Counted from the first letter of the stretch, positions 43,576 to 51,972 are shown. The stretch: DNA of 64,000 bases from Polyangium mundeleinium (GCF_028369105.1 NZ_JAQNDO010000001.1:1488001-1552000), one strand, 5' to 3'. The notes: generated by a model not told the origin, from the letters alone. Translations and numbers: made by a program.

Positions 43576-44133
43576 TCAGTTACATGCGCACACGCCGCCG
43601 TGCCGGGAGCAGCAGCCCCGATGCACCGTGGTGCAGGTCGGAGACACGGTCCCATCGCAGCAGCAGACGCGCCCCGCAGGCTCTGGGCGGGGCGCGGGTT
43701 GGGCCGGGTGTGTCGAGGCCGGCTCCTGACGGCGCGGCGGCGCCGCCTTGGACCGCTGGCGTGCGGCGGCGGCGGCCTCCAGGGCCGTCAGCTTGCGCTC
43801 GAGCTTCGTGCGTTCCTGCGTGGTGGCGGCGGCGGCGAGGATGAGCTTCGTGGTCTCCGCGTCGCATGAGGTCCCCATGCACGCGCCCTCGAGCGCGGAT
43901 TCAAGCTGCGCGGGCGCCATCGCGGCGTACCTCGCGCGGCGCTCGGCGAGCTGCTGCTCCTCGGCCTTCGCTTCCCGGGAACGCTGCGACGGGGCGTACT
44001 CCGTGGTCACGGGCTCAGGCCGGCGGCGCTTCGAGTCGTCGCTGCCGAGGCCGCAGCAGCCGCCCGAGAACCCGCACCCGAGCACGAGAGCCACGAGCAC
44101 CGCCGCGCGAGTCGAGCGACGCAGGGATCGCAT
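43576..44133 (-). CDS. Cys-rich lipoprotein with coiled-coil middle
   Basis: ATG 44133 gives 185 residues with a lipoprotein leader (AVLVALVLGCGFSGGCCG). The middle is charged and helical, likely a coiled coil (REAKAEEQQLAERRARYAAM, TQERTKLERKLTALEAAAAA). The last 25 residues carry seven cysteines (VCCCDGTVSPTC, RGCCSRHGGVCAC). It lies 60 bp upstream of hsdM on the same strand but looks unrelated to restriction, and may be a passenger gene. Envelope location likely; no family known. Confidence 0.6.
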   Translation of the reverse strand: MRSLRRSTRAAVLVALVLGCGFSGGCCGLGSDDSKRRRPEPVTTEYAPSQRSREAKAEEQQLAERRARYAAMAPAQLESALEGACMGTSCDAETTKLILAAAATTQERTKLERKLTALEAAAAARQRSKAAPPRRQEPASTHPAQPAPRPEPAGRVCCCDGTVSPTCTTVHRGCCSRHGGVCACN

Positions 44134-44202
44134 GTTGCCAACACTACAGAGATGGCACGCCGTTGTCCATGGGTTCGGCAACAGCGCAGCGAAGGGTCGG
44201 CG

Positions 44203-44373
44203 TTACTTCGTCTTCGTGGGCGGCGGATGGGGCGTCGGCGGCGAGCGCCTGTGCGGATCCACGGGTACCGTCTTCGGGCCGGGTTTGGGGTAGTCGCGCC
44301 CCCCAGGTGGCACCGGGGACGGGGATGACCTCCGGTGCGGGTCGACGGGGACGGTCTTCGGCTTGTTGCTCAT
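44203..44373 (-). CDS. 56-residue protein with repeated KTVPVDPHRRS motif
   Basis: ATG 44373 with GGAGG eight bases upstream gives 56 residues. The protein is two copies of KTVPVDPHRRS separated by a Pro/Gly-rich spacer (PVPPGGRDYPKPG), ending in PPPTKTK. With no hydrophobic core it is probably disordered and basic. Such short repeated proteins can bind partners through linear motifs. It lies between two genes of the same strand (DUF3892 and lipoprotein). Real gene supported by the ribosome site and the repeat; function unknown. Confidence 0.55.
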   Translation of the reverse strand: MSNKPKTVPVDPHRRSSPSPVPPGGRDYPKPGPKTVPVDPHRRSPPTPHPPPTKTK

Positions 44374-44423
44374 CTTGCTAACCTCCAGCGCGACCAGCGC
44401 GCGCATTCCTGCGGACTTGTCTC

Positions 44424-44717
44424 TCAAAACGGGCACCGATCGAGGGCTGGGAGGGACCCCAGGTTGTCGGCAGCGTAGTTGTTCCGGTCCGTCCTCAAGA
44501 ACGCGACCCGGTTCACCCAGACGACGTTCACCCGCGAACCGGACTCGTACTTCTCCGTCTTCGGATTGTAGTACCAGGTGTAGTACTCGGTCTTCGAGTC
44601 ATCGATTTCCGAGACCACGGTCTTCCGGTCCTTGGTTTTCCACTCCTTGGACTCGTACACGCGCAGTTTCTTGATGCGCCCGTCCTCGTGTTCTACGCAG
44701 CCGATGTACTTGGCCAT
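44424..44717 (-). CDS. DUF3892-like protein (right side of the restriction system)
   Basis: ATG 44717 with AAGGA upstream gives 97 residues. It reads AKYIGCVEHEDGRIKKLRVY, then YYTWYYNPKTEKYESGS and VNRVAFLRTDRNNYAADNLG. The last part matches the end of the DUF3892 protein at 36147-36410 (YLRTDRDATVKNNLADLP). The pair brackets the restriction-modification genes. Small soluble protein of unknown function. It diverges from the sigma-like gene at 45004, so the promoter region 44718-45003 is shared; that region contains a short GC hairpin (ACCCCC/GGGGGT at 44746-44763) but no gene. Confidence 0.65.
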   Translation of the reverse strand: MAKYIGCVEHEDGRIKKLRVYESKEWKTKDRKTVVSEIDDSKTEYYTWYYNPKTEKYESGSRVNVVWVNRVAFLRTDRNNYAADNLGSLPALDRCPF

Positions 44718-45003
44718 CTCGGTCCTTTCTTCCTCGGTGAAGACGACCCCCTCGGGCGGGGGTGGAGCCGGAAAAACACCGACTCCGCCCCCATGCTGCT
44801 GACGACGGCGCGGTTCTGGTCACGGAGTACGAATTTTTCTCGAGGGGTGGCGATTTCCGGCGGATGAGCAGCAGGTCTGGCAGGGCGTCTGCACTCTTGT
44901 TCAGCAGCGCCCTCGGTGCCCGCCCCCTCGAGTCGTCAGCCGGTTGACGACTCAGATGGTCTGGACGGCCCGACGACAACGGTGGCAAGCTTACGATGTG
45001 GAG

Positions 45004-45588
45004 ATGACGAACGACGCGATCGACGAACTGCGCGCCATGACCGAGTCCCAGTACGAGGAACTGGCGGCGGCACTCAGCCTCCATGCGAAGAGAGTCGCGA
45101 ACCGCAAGCGCTGGGCCGGAAGCAACCCGCTCGGGACGGCATCAGGGAGCGAAGACTTCGTTTACGGTGTCGTGGAAAAAGTCATCTCGGGTGTTCGCCC
45201 GTGGTCGCGCGCAAGCAACCATTCGCTTCGGCAGCACTTGTTCGAGTGCATACGAAGCGAGGTGGACAACCTCTCGAAGCTCAAGGAGAACGTCGCTCGC
45301 GAGGAGTTCGACGGCCAACCGATCGCCGACACCTTCGTGCCGACCCCCGAGCAGCTGCTGGAGCAAAAGCAGTGGGCGCAACACGTAGAGAGGCTTCTGT
45401 ACGAGGTTGCATCGGACGATCCACTTTTACGCCAGATCGTGGATCTATGGTTGGAGGGCTTTGACAAGCCTGCGGACATGGCGGAGCATCTGGGGCTACC
45501 TGTCGACCGTATCAACGTGGGTCTGCGCAAAATAGACCGCCGGTTGCACGCCGAGAATACACGATCGAAAATCGAGGCTACCACATGA
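45004..45588 (+). CDS. Sigma-70-like regulatory protein
   Basis: I use ATG 45004; TTG 44944 and ATG 44956 are alternatives, none with a strong ribosome site. The 194 residues read like a divergent sigma factor. An early helical region has GSEDFVYGVVEKVISGVRPW and LRQHLFECIRSEVDNLSKLK in the place of region 2. The C-terminal part, DDPLLRQIVDLWLEGFDKPA and EHLGLPVDRINVGLRKIDRR, matches region 4. It probably directs transcription of the next genes, which overlap it (ATGA). It parallels the sigma-like gene on the left side of the restriction system. Sigma reading moderate. Confidence 0.55.
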   Translation: MTNDAIDELRAMTESQYEELAAALSLHAKRVANRKRWAGSNPLGTASGSEDFVYGVVEKVISGVRPWSRASNHSLRQHLFECIRSEVDNLSKLKENVAREEFDGQPIADTFVPTPEQLLEQKQWAQHVERLLYEVASDDPLLRQIVDLWLEGFDKPADMAEHLGLPVDRINVGLRKIDRRLHAENTRSKIEATT

Positions 45589-46004
45589 AGCGCAAGGCCC
45601 CGGATACCGAGATGGACCTCGCATTGCTGGTCGATCGAACCCTCGCCGACGTTCCCCTTGCGGCAGAGGAGGTACGAGAGGCAGCTCGTGAAACCGGCGT
45701 CAACATCAAACGATTGGCGTCGCGTTTGCGCGCTCGTGTCGAGGCCGCGCATGCCGATGCCCAGCGAGCGCAGTTTGTGGCTGCAGAGCAAAAATTAGCC
45801 GCTGCTCGCGCAGACCTCGAACGCAGACTCGGTCCGCCTAAGCGTTTGACATCGGAGCAGGCACGATCACGACTTCGTGAAATGCGCGGTAGAATCGGGG
45901 CCCCGATGGAGGCCCATTTTCACAAGCTGGATCAGCTGTCGGAAGATGACTTGAACCGCCTTGTCGAAGAGTACGAATTGCTATTCGACAAGGAACAGGG
46001 ATAG
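45585..46004 (+). CDS. Helical hypothetical protein
   Basis: This 139-residue protein overlaps the sigma-like stop by ATGA. It is almost all charged helix: DLALLVDRTLADVPLAAEEV, VEAAHADAQRAQFVAAEQ and LSEDDLNRLVEEYELLFDK, so a coiled coil or helical bundle is likely. Its first 45 residues suggest a small regulatory head. No family recognised. Its position between a sigma-like protein and an ImmA-type peptidase suggests it is the anti-sigma or the peptidase substrate; inference from order only. Confidence 0.6.
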   Translation: MKRKAPDTEMDLALLVDRTLADVPLAAEEVREAARETGVNIKRLASRLRARVEAAHADAQRAQFVAAEQKLAAARADLERRLGPPKRLTSEQARSRLREMRGRIGAPMEAHFHKLDQLSEDDLNRLVEEYELLFDKEQG

Positions 46005-46005
46005 G

Positions 46006-46767
46006 ATGACTCGCCGGGTAGAGCGAGCAGTCGGTGCGGCGAAGGCTCGCGTCGTCGCTGCAGAGCTAAAGCTCACGACGCCCCTGCTGGCATCCATCGA
46101 CACGATCGCGTACATGCGCGGCGCGATCGTCATGGACCGGCCCATGGACGGCGCGCTTGCGCGTCTCGTGAAAGCCAATAACGGAGCCATTATCGCCGCG
46201 TCCTCGAAACTGACGGGTGGACAGCGGCGCTTCGCAATAGCCCATGAGCTCGGACACCACGAGCTTCATGCAGGTAACGATGCCCTGGATCTCTGCACAG
46301 GTGAGGACCTTCAGGCTCGAGATCAGTCCCGAGAAGGCGAAGCCAATGCTTTCGCGGTAGAGCTGCTTCTGCCACAAAAGCTTGTCGAGCCCCGCTGCGA
46401 CGTGAAGGAGCCCTCTCTTAAACACGCATGCGCGCTTGCAGACACGTTCCAAGTTAGCTTCGTTGCTGCCGCACTGCGATTCGTCGAGCTAACGCCGGAG
46501 GCTTGCGCGATCGTGGTTACTGAGAAAGGCCGGGTGAGTTGGTCAATTGGCAATCCTGATTTCGGCCCCACGCCGGCTCGCGGGATGCCCGTTGATTCAG
46601 CAACACTTGCGCATGACATTGCCGCGGGTCGCACTGCCCCTGATGAGCCAGAAGAGGTGCGGGCTTCTGCATGGCTTGGTTCTCGTGCACGGGGCGAGCT
46701 TGTCGAGCATTCGGTTGCATGGGGCCGCATGAGCTCCGTGACACTGCTCTGGCGCCAAAGCGAGTAG
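46006..46767 (+). CDS. ImmA/IrrE family metallopeptidase (second)
   Basis: ATG 46006 immediately follows the preceding stop, giving 253 residues. The zinc motif HELGH lies at 80-84 (FAIAHELGHHELHAG), with the downstream signature REGEANAFAVELLLPQKLV. A helical region and a beta domain follow. It should cleave a regulatory protein to derepress genes; the candidate substrate is the preceding helical protein or the sigma-like protein. Together the three genes form a switch module resembling the left module (34794-36018), but with a sigma-like partner instead of XRE. Family firm, substrate inferred. Confidence 0.82.
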   Translation: MTRRVERAVGAAKARVVAAELKLTTPLLASIDTIAYMRGAIVMDRPMDGALARLVKANNGAIIAASSKLTGGQRRFAIAHELGHHELHAGNDALDLCTGEDLQARDQSREGEANAFAVELLLPQKLVEPRCDVKEPSLKHACALADTFQVSFVAAALRFVELTPEACAIVVTEKGRVSWSIGNPDFGPTPARGMPVDSATLAHDIAAGRTAPDEPEEVRASAWLGSRARGELVEHSVAWGRMSSVTLLWRQSE

Positions 46768-46876
46768 GACGTCGCGACCACCAAGATTTTCCCCGCCCGC
46801 GCCTCGTCCGCGGGCTCGGCTCCCCCTGGCACCATTGCACGATTCGTTGCGCCATGGCTCCTCCCTTCCTCCGCGG

Positions 46877-47848
46877 CTACCGCCCGACCACGCCGAGCCC
46901 AAACGCCCCGAGCGCCACGAGCCCGACGAACCCCGTCACGCGCCCGCCGTGACGCGTCCCGAGCTGCACGATCTCGACATCCTCCCCGTAGAAGAACCGC
47001 AGGATCGCCTCGCAGTCGAATCCATGCTCCCCGAGCCAATGCGCTCCGTTTTGGCTGAGACACCCTCGATTCCCGGGGTGCGACGTTAAAGCGAGCCGTG
47101 TCGGAATGACATCGGCGCCGCTCCGCCCATAGTTATACGTCACGTACTTCTCGGTGCCCGACGCATCGAACCCCCGCGACCCATCCTCCCGCCACGGCGC
47201 CCCCGCGACGTGGTTCGCCAGGATCAGCCGTCCCCCATACCGCATGACGAACCCCCTCGTCCGCGCCGCCGCCGCCACGCACTCCTCGTTCGCCCCCCGC
47301 GAGAACACCTGGAACACCTCACCATTCTTGACCGGCGTCGTCCGCCCGAGCGTCGGATGATCCCGCATCGCCCGCAGCACGAACGTCCTCGCGGCGATCA
47401 CGATCGCCGCCTTCGCCTCCGGATGCGCTCGCAAATGCTCGCCCGCGCATACGCGCGGCAGATACTCATCCTCGAGCGAGAGCCACCCCTCCACCGTGAG
47501 AATCCGCTCCGGCGCCTCCTCGAACTCCACGTGCGCCACCGGCACCCACACGGGCTCGCGCATCTTCCGCGCCATCTCTCGTTTTCGCTCCCACAGCACG
47601 TCAGGCGCCGGCACCGGCAGCCACTTCCGCCACTTCAGCGCCTCGGCCACCGCACCGATCTCGCCCCACTTCAACGCTTTCGCCGTCACCGGCTCCCTGT
47701 ACAGTCGGCGCAACGCGTCCGGGATCGGCCATCCCGTCCGAGCGACTACCGCCTCGACGGCCTGCAGCTCGGGCGGCGTAATCCGCTGCGACCCCACCGC
47801 GAGGGGCCATGCATTCAGAATCTCGGAGCGAAGCCCTACCGGATCCAC
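46877..47848 (-). CDS. SpoIID-like domain protein with C-terminal hydrophobic tail
   Basis: GTG 47848 after AAGGAGG gives 323 residues. A SpoIID/LytB-like core spans about 120-290: DEYLPRVCAGEHLRAHPEAK, AIVIAARTFVLRAMRDHPTL, GFVMRYGGRLILANHVAGA and GCLSQNGAHWLGEHGFDCEA. SpoIID proteins act on glycan strands of peptidoglycan, and the core Glu before HL is kept. The tail (VTGFVGLVALGAFGLGVVG) is a likely membrane anchor. It is the last gene of the unusual minus-strand cluster and, with its LysM and peptidase-like neighbours, suggests cell-wall entry or remodelling. Enzyme activity is inferred from the domain. Confidence 0.65.
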   Translation of the reverse strand: MDPVGLRSEILNAWPLAVGSQRITPPELQAVEAVVARTGWPIPDALRRLYREPVTAKALKWGEIGAVAEALKWRKWLPVPAPDVLWERKREMARKMREPVWVPVAHVEFEEAPERILTVEGWLSLEDEYLPRVCAGEHLRAHPEAKAAIVIAARTFVLRAMRDHPTLGRTTPVKNGEVFQVFSRGANEECVAAAARTRGFVMRYGGRLILANHVAGAPWREDGSRGFDASGTEKYVTYNYGRSGADVIPTRLALTSHPGNRGCLSQNGAHWLGEHGFDCEAILRFFYGEDVEIVQLGTRHGGRVTGFVGLVALGAFGLGVVGR

Positions 47849-47860
47849 GATTCCCTCCTT

Positions 47861-48832
47861 TCAAGATCGCGGTTGCACCGGCTGCGGCTTGGGCCCCTCG
47901 GGAAGCCCTTGCCACGGCCACACGATTTCGGTGGACGGCTGGCGCCGACGACTGGCCACGCGCAGCAGGGCGGCCCGCTGACGCAGTGCATTCCCGGCAA
48001 GCTCATGCCCGTGCGCCTCGAGATTCCGAGCAGCCTCGATTAGCATGAGGGGGCGCGTCTCGTACTGGAAGTGGACCTGGGCATAGTTTTGCTCTGCCTG
48101 GGACATCCCAAGGTCGAACGGCAGCAGAAGGGTGGCCGCACGATCCCGCATTGCCTGCGCAGCGACAGGCAGTTTGGCAGCTTCGTACTCCTTCGCCCAC
48201 CGCAGGACCTGCCCGAGATCGTAGCTCGCGGCCTTGACCATGAGATCGAGCGCAGCGGTGCCTTGAATGGCTTTCTCATAGTGGAGTCCTGGGTTATTCT
48301 GGTAATCCTCGCTCCCAAGCACATCGAGATCGTCAAACCACGGTTCAATGATCAACGATGTCCCCGAAGGCCTCGGTATCCACGGTGACACGATTTCCGG
48401 CGCCGGGACCACTCTCCGGCGCGCGATCCGAAGAAGCGCCACTCGATCTCGCAGGACGTTTCCCGCCGCTCCGTAACCCTTGGCCTCGTACTCTTTGGCG
48501 GCCTCGACGAGATACGCGGGACGTGTCTCGTCCATCAGGAGCCATCGAACCATGGGTTGCTTGTCTTGCGGCATGTCCAGCGGCACCGTGAGCGCATGCG
48601 CGCGGTCACGCAGCGTCTGCGCAGCATAGGCATGCCCCGCTTTCTCGAACGTGTTCACCCAGAAGAGAATCGTCGGGAGATCGTTCAGGCGCTCGATGAA
48701 TGTTCGGAACGCCATCCGCCAACTTGGATCCATGCCAGGGTCGAGGTGGATCCCAGGCGTGCTCTGATAATAGTCGCTACCGAGCACATCCAAGTTGTCA
48801 TACCAGCGCTCGTTGGGCAGCCACTTATCCAT
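47861..48832 (-). CDS. Protein built of about four helical hairpin repeats
   Basis: ATG 48832 with GGAGG upstream gives 323 residues. It is two halves, each opening with a WxDxLDVLGS..Y signature (WYDNLDVLGSDYYQSTPGIH, WFDDLDVLGSEDYQNNPGLH). Each half has two helical hairpins of about 40 residues: DETRPAYLVEAAKEYEAKGY, then AAGNVLRDRVALL; YETRPLMLIEAARNLEAHGH, then LAGNALRQRAALLR. The same hairpin closes the protein at 51973-54798. No signal or membrane segment. It is probably a scaffold or lever-like structural protein. No known family; the repeat appears new to me. It sits 12 bp before the SpoIID-like gene. Confidence 0.65.
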   Translation of the reverse strand: MDKWLPNERWYDNLDVLGSDYYQSTPGIHLDPGMDPSWRMAFRTFIERLNDLPTILFWVNTFEKAGHAYAAQTLRDRAHALTVPLDMPQDKQPMVRWLLMDETRPAYLVEAAKEYEAKGYGAAGNVLRDRVALLRIARRRVVPAPEIVSPWIPRPSGTSLIIEPWFDDLDVLGSEDYQNNPGLHYEKAIQGTAALDLMVKAASYDLGQVLRWAKEYEAAKLPVAAQAMRDRAATLLLPFDLGMSQAEQNYAQVHFQYETRPLMLIEAARNLEAHGHELAGNALRQRAALLRVASRRRQPSTEIVWPWQGLPEGPKPQPVQPRS

Positions 48833-48848
48833 GCGTACCTCCCGACGA

Positions 48849-49241
48849 TCAAACCGGCTCGTGCGCCACGACGAAGATGCCACACTCCCCCATCGCGGAG
48901 CCGCCTGGGTGCAACCACACCCGTGCCTTCGCCCTGCCGTAATCGCTCTCGAAGCGAAACGACCAATGCGCCACGAGGCCCGGGTACCTGGCGACCGCCA
49001 TGATCTGCCGCTTGTGGACGAGGGGCCCGATGACGACCACGGGCAGATCGGCCTGGATCGGCTCGGGCCCCAACACATCATCCCGCAAGGTAAGCGTGGC
49101 AGAGACGCGCCAGCGCGGAGCCGGCTCTTCCCCATCGAGAGGAGGCTGCTCCATGATGATGACGCAATGGTTCGACCGCCCATTGGGGCTCACCTCGACC
49201 ATGTTCATCGCCTTCTCGCTGTCGATCTCAGCCACGCTCAT
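48849..49241 (-). CDS. Beta-rich hypothetical protein
   Basis: This predicted 130-residue protein starts at ATG 49241 without a strong ribosome site. It reads as alternating strands: SNHCVIIMEQPPLDGE, RWRVSATLTLRDDVLG, ADLPVVVIGPLVHKR and LVAHWSFRFESDYGRAKARV, ending GECGIFVVAHEPV. A single beta-sandwich or jelly roll is plausible. It lies between the repeat protein and the 404-residue beta-rich protein and could be its minor partner. No family recognised. Confidence 0.55.
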   Translation of the reverse strand: MSVAEIDSEKAMNMVEVSPNGRSNHCVIIMEQPPLDGEEPAPRWRVSATLTLRDDVLGPEPIQADLPVVVIGPLVHKRQIMAVARYPGLVAHWSFRFESDYGRAKARVWLHPGGSAMGECGIFVVAHEPV

Positions 49242-49270
49242 ATCATCACCGTTTCTTCGTTACCGGGACA

Positions 49271-50485
49271 TCACGCCGAAATGGCCTGGGCCCGCTTCGC
49301 ATGCTCGAAGCTCACGCCATTGAGCGAGAGCTGGATGTAGACACCGATCTCCACCGGCTTGATCGGCGAAGCCATGCCGCCGATTTCGATAGGCTTGATC
49401 GGAAATGCGATGTCCTCGTGGACCATGATCACTGCCGAGAACGCGCCCTCCTCGCTCCGCTCGGGGTTGTCCGTGAAGATGTACCCATCGGGCACGGGCA
49501 ACACGGGCGCCCCGCCGGACGTGCGCGAGAGGCTCTTCACCTTGGTATCCGGCACGTTGCGGAGGTGATCGACGAGCACCTGTCGCGTCGTGCCGTTGCC
49601 GCCCGTGCGGCGCTTGTCCCAATTGAAGAACAAGACGCCCGATCGCCGGAGTGCGCGGTAGAGAAGGTTCTCGCCGGAGTAGTCGTGGAAGATCTCCTTC
49701 GGCAGGAACGCGCCCGCGTCATCCCACAGCCACGCCCGGCCCGCGAGAACGGATTCGGCCGCGCCGACGTTCGGGATCTGCGCGATGTCGGCCGCGTCGT
49801 ACCGGACGCGGAGTCCCGCCTCCTGCATCGTGATCGAACGAATGAGGAAGTCCTGCTCGTTGTAGGTCGTCTTCGAGGGGCGCTGCAGGTTGGTGAGGTT
49901 CGTCGTCACCTGCCCGGAGACGGTGCCGAGGAACGTGATGTCGTCGCCGACCGCGCGATCGAAGAACCGATACTGTCCCGCCGGGATCCTGCACCACGCA
50001 TTCTTGGGCGTACCCTCGCAGATGCAACGGATCTCGGTCACGGCGTAATAATGGCCCTCCTGCCGCACGACGAACGGCTCCTTCTTGTTCTTCCACTTGT
50101 CGAAGAGCTGCTTCGTCCCAGCCTGGGGCGGCACCATGTTCGGCGGGAGCTGCAACCTCGGCACCGGCGCGCGTTTCTTCACCTTGGCCTGCACCTTCTT
50201 CGCTCCGACGCGCTGCCCGCGCTGGCGCGCACGCATTTGCAGCGCGCGCGCTTCCTCGAGCGAAATCTGGTGACGGCCTCGGCGCTGAAGCGCGCGTATG
50301 TCGCCGGTATCGCCCTCCTCCGCGTCGAGCTCGGCGCCAGCGACGTCGTCGTCGAGGTCATCGGGGCCGGCGGTGTCGTCGAAGTCGGGATCGTCGTCCG
50401 GAGCCGCGGTTTCGTTCTCCGCGTCCATGCGGTCGAAGATATCGAGAACGCTCTGCACCTTCCCTGGGTCGATGTTATGCGTCAT
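49271..50485 (-). CDS. Beta-rich structural protein, candidate capsid-type protein
   Basis: ATG 50485 with GGAGG seven bases upstream gives 404 residues. Residues 1-115 are acidic, then basic and flexible (DDDPDFDDTAGPDDLDDDV, KKVQAKVKKRAPVPRLQL). The rest is strand-rich: EGHYYAVTEIRCICEG, AGQYRFFDRAVGDDITFLGT, VTTNLTNLQRPSKTTYNEQD and FLIRSITMQEAGLRVRYDAA. Later strands read GAFSAVIMVHEDIAFPIKP and EIGVYIQLSLNGVSFEHAK. The pattern of a FF/TNL strand followed by a flexible-start strand recalls jelly-roll capsid proteins of tailless viruses, but I cannot prove the fold. No enzyme motif. Neighbours are membrane and cell-wall proteins. Confidence 0.5.
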   Translation of the reverse strand: MTHNIDPGKVQSVLDIFDRMDAENETAAPDDDPDFDDTAGPDDLDDDVAGAELDAEEGDTGDIRALQRRGRHQISLEEARALQMRARQRGQRVGAKKVQAKVKKRAPVPRLQLPPNMVPPQAGTKQLFDKWKNKKEPFVVRQEGHYYAVTEIRCICEGTPKNAWCRIPAGQYRFFDRAVGDDITFLGTVSGQVTTNLTNLQRPSKTTYNEQDFLIRSITMQEAGLRVRYDAADIAQIPNVGAAESVLAGRAWLWDDAGAFLPKEIFHDYSGENLLYRALRRSGVLFFNWDKRRTGGNGTTRQVLVDHLRNVPDTKVKSLSRTSGGAPVLPVPDGYIFTDNPERSEEGAFSAVIMVHEDIAFPIKPIEIGGMASPIKPVEIGVYIQLSLNGVSFEHAKRAQAISA

Positions 50486-50505
50486 GATGCTTCCTCCTTT
50501 GCTGT

Positions 50506-51081
50506 TCACGCTGCACGTCGCGCAGCGGACGATTGAATGACGCGGTTCACGAACTCGTTGACGGTCCCTGCCTGTGCGCGCGAGAGGCGCACGTACTGCC
50601 CATCGGGCGCCTGAACCCAGAGGCCACCGTCGGGCAGCTGGCCCATGGGCGGCGGGCTGCCCATGGCGAATGGCGCGCCCGTCTCCTTCTTCGGCGCGAA
50701 CTGCTGCTTCGGGACCTGCTGCTGCGCGGGCTGGGCCTGCGCGGCCTTCGACTGCGCCGCATACCCGAGCGCGAAGAGCGCGCCGCCCACGGCGAGCACC
50801 GCCGTCGCGTATGGATTGCCGCGCCTGCGCAGCATGTATCCGATGACGAGCACCGCCATCGGCACGAGCCACCAATGGTCCTTGGCCTCCTTGCTGTTTT
50901 TGAGGTCGTCGAGGTTCGCGAGCAAAGCGACGACGGCGCCAGCACCGGCCATGTACAGAATGCCCTTGCCAGCCTCTCGCATCATCGATCGACGTCTGTA
51001 TTTCAGGCGAGGCAGCCGGGCGCGGGGCACCGCGACCATGCTGCGGTCCACGCGGACAATGTTCCTCGTTCGTTTTGCCAT
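50506..51081 (-). CDS. Small membrane protein
   Basis: This 191-residue protein has a basic N-terminal end (30 residues with many Arg) and three hydrophobic segments: LYMAGAGAVVALLANL, WWLVPMAVLVIGYML and ATAVLAVGGALFALGYAA. A Pro/Gln-rich stretch follows (AQPAQQQVPKQQF) and a short terminal domain (DGQYVRLSRAQAGTVNEFVN). The start at ATG 51081 has GGAGG eleven bases upstream. It fits a membrane structural protein of the cluster. No family known. Confidence 0.6.
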   Translation of the reverse strand: MAKRTRNIVRVDRSMVAVPRARLPRLKYRRRSMMREAGKGILYMAGAGAVVALLANLDDLKNSKEAKDHWWLVPMAVLVIGYMLRRRGNPYATAVLAVGGALFALGYAAQSKAAQAQPAQQQVPKQQFAPKKETGAPFAMGSPPPMGQLPDGGLWVQAPDGQYVRLSRAQAGTVNEFVNRVIQSSAARRAA

Positions 51082-51085
51082 GTGG

Positions 51086-51949
51086 TCATGACCTCCGTTG
51101 TTGGGGTTGGTTCAGGAAGTACATCGCGAGGAGAATGATGCCGGCCAACGGCAGAATGGACGTCGCCGCGGACCGTACGAATTCAGTGGCCCCCGCGAAC
51201 GGCGTCGGCAGGGGCTTGCGTTGCAACGTCGCCAGGCGTCGCTGCGTATCTTCGAGCGAGTGCAGGAGTGCGCGCTCGGTCTCGTCGAAGGGCAGTTCGT
51301 GTCCAGCAATTCGCTCCCGTTCGACGTGGAGCGAGAGCACTTCGAGCACCCTTGCCTGCGTTGCGAGCATTCGTTTGGTGACCTCGTCGTTGAAGTTCAC
51401 GGCGTGGATGGCCTCGACGCCCATGCTGCCGAGGTAGGCCGCAGCCACGGCGCACGCGGTCACGAGTACGACGACGAGGGCGGGCGCCAGTCCCGTTTCC
51501 ACAACGCCGACCGCGGGTAAAGCCCCCTCTGTCACCACATCCGATTGCACGCGCACATTTCCGGGCACAAGGAGGACGAGGGTCCGCGCAACCGCCGATC
51601 CCGCGGCATTGCGCTCCTGTGAGCTGAAAAGGTGAGCACCGAGCTCACCGAGCGGCAAGTCGCTCGACGTGAGCGGAGCGACGCGAAGGGAAAGCAGGAC
51701 GAACGCTCGAAACTGGCGCTTCCGCGTCGCGGCATCGAGCTCCATCCACGTCCCAGCCTTTGCGGTCTCGAGCGCTGCCATCGTCACATGGGGCAGATTC
51801 TGGTCTCGATGAATCCAGCGAAAGAGAGCGGGGACCGGCGCCGGCATGCCAGGCTGCGGCGCAGGCGCAGGGGCATCACCTTGCGGCTTGGACTCCTGCG
51901 CCTTTTGCCACCATCTCCACCACCACGAGGGAGGAAAGAACAACAGCAT
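51086..51949 (-). CDS. Membrane protein with two hydrophobic segments
   Basis: This 287-residue protein starts with an aromatic-rich stretch (FFPPSWWWRWWQKAQ) and a Pro-rich region. A mid-protein hydrophobic segment at about 158-175 (APALVVVLVTACAVAAAYLG) is followed by a long helical part (LATQARVLEVLSLHVERERI) and a C-terminal hydrophobic segment (ILPLAGIILLAMYFLN). This topology puts a helical domain of about 85 residues between two spans. It follows the small membrane protein with four bases between stop and start, so they are made together. Function unknown. Confidence 0.6.
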   Translation of the reverse strand: MLLFFPPSWWWRWWQKAQESKPQGDAPAPAPQPGMPAPVPALFRWIHRDQNLPHVTMAALETAKAGTWMELDAATRKRQFRAFVLLSLRVAPLTSSDLPLGELGAHLFSSQERNAAGSAVARTLVLLVPGNVRVQSDVVTEGALPAVGVVETGLAPALVVVLVTACAVAAAYLGSMGVEAIHAVNFNDEVTKRMLATQARVLEVLSLHVERERIAGHELPFDETERALLHSLEDTQRRLATLQRKPLPTPFAGATEFVRSAATSILPLAGIILLAMYFLNQPQQRRS

Positions 51950-51972
51950 GACGACACCGGTCCCCTATTCGA

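Noticed and set aside
41847-43844. Very long rightward open frame opposite hsdM
   Set aside because: It is a GC-driven antisense frame; the HsdM motifs on the other strand are unmistakable.
44746-44763. GC hairpin upstream of the right DUF3892 gene
   Set aside because: A six-base stem of only G and C is expected by chance at this composition; no T-run or link to a gene end.
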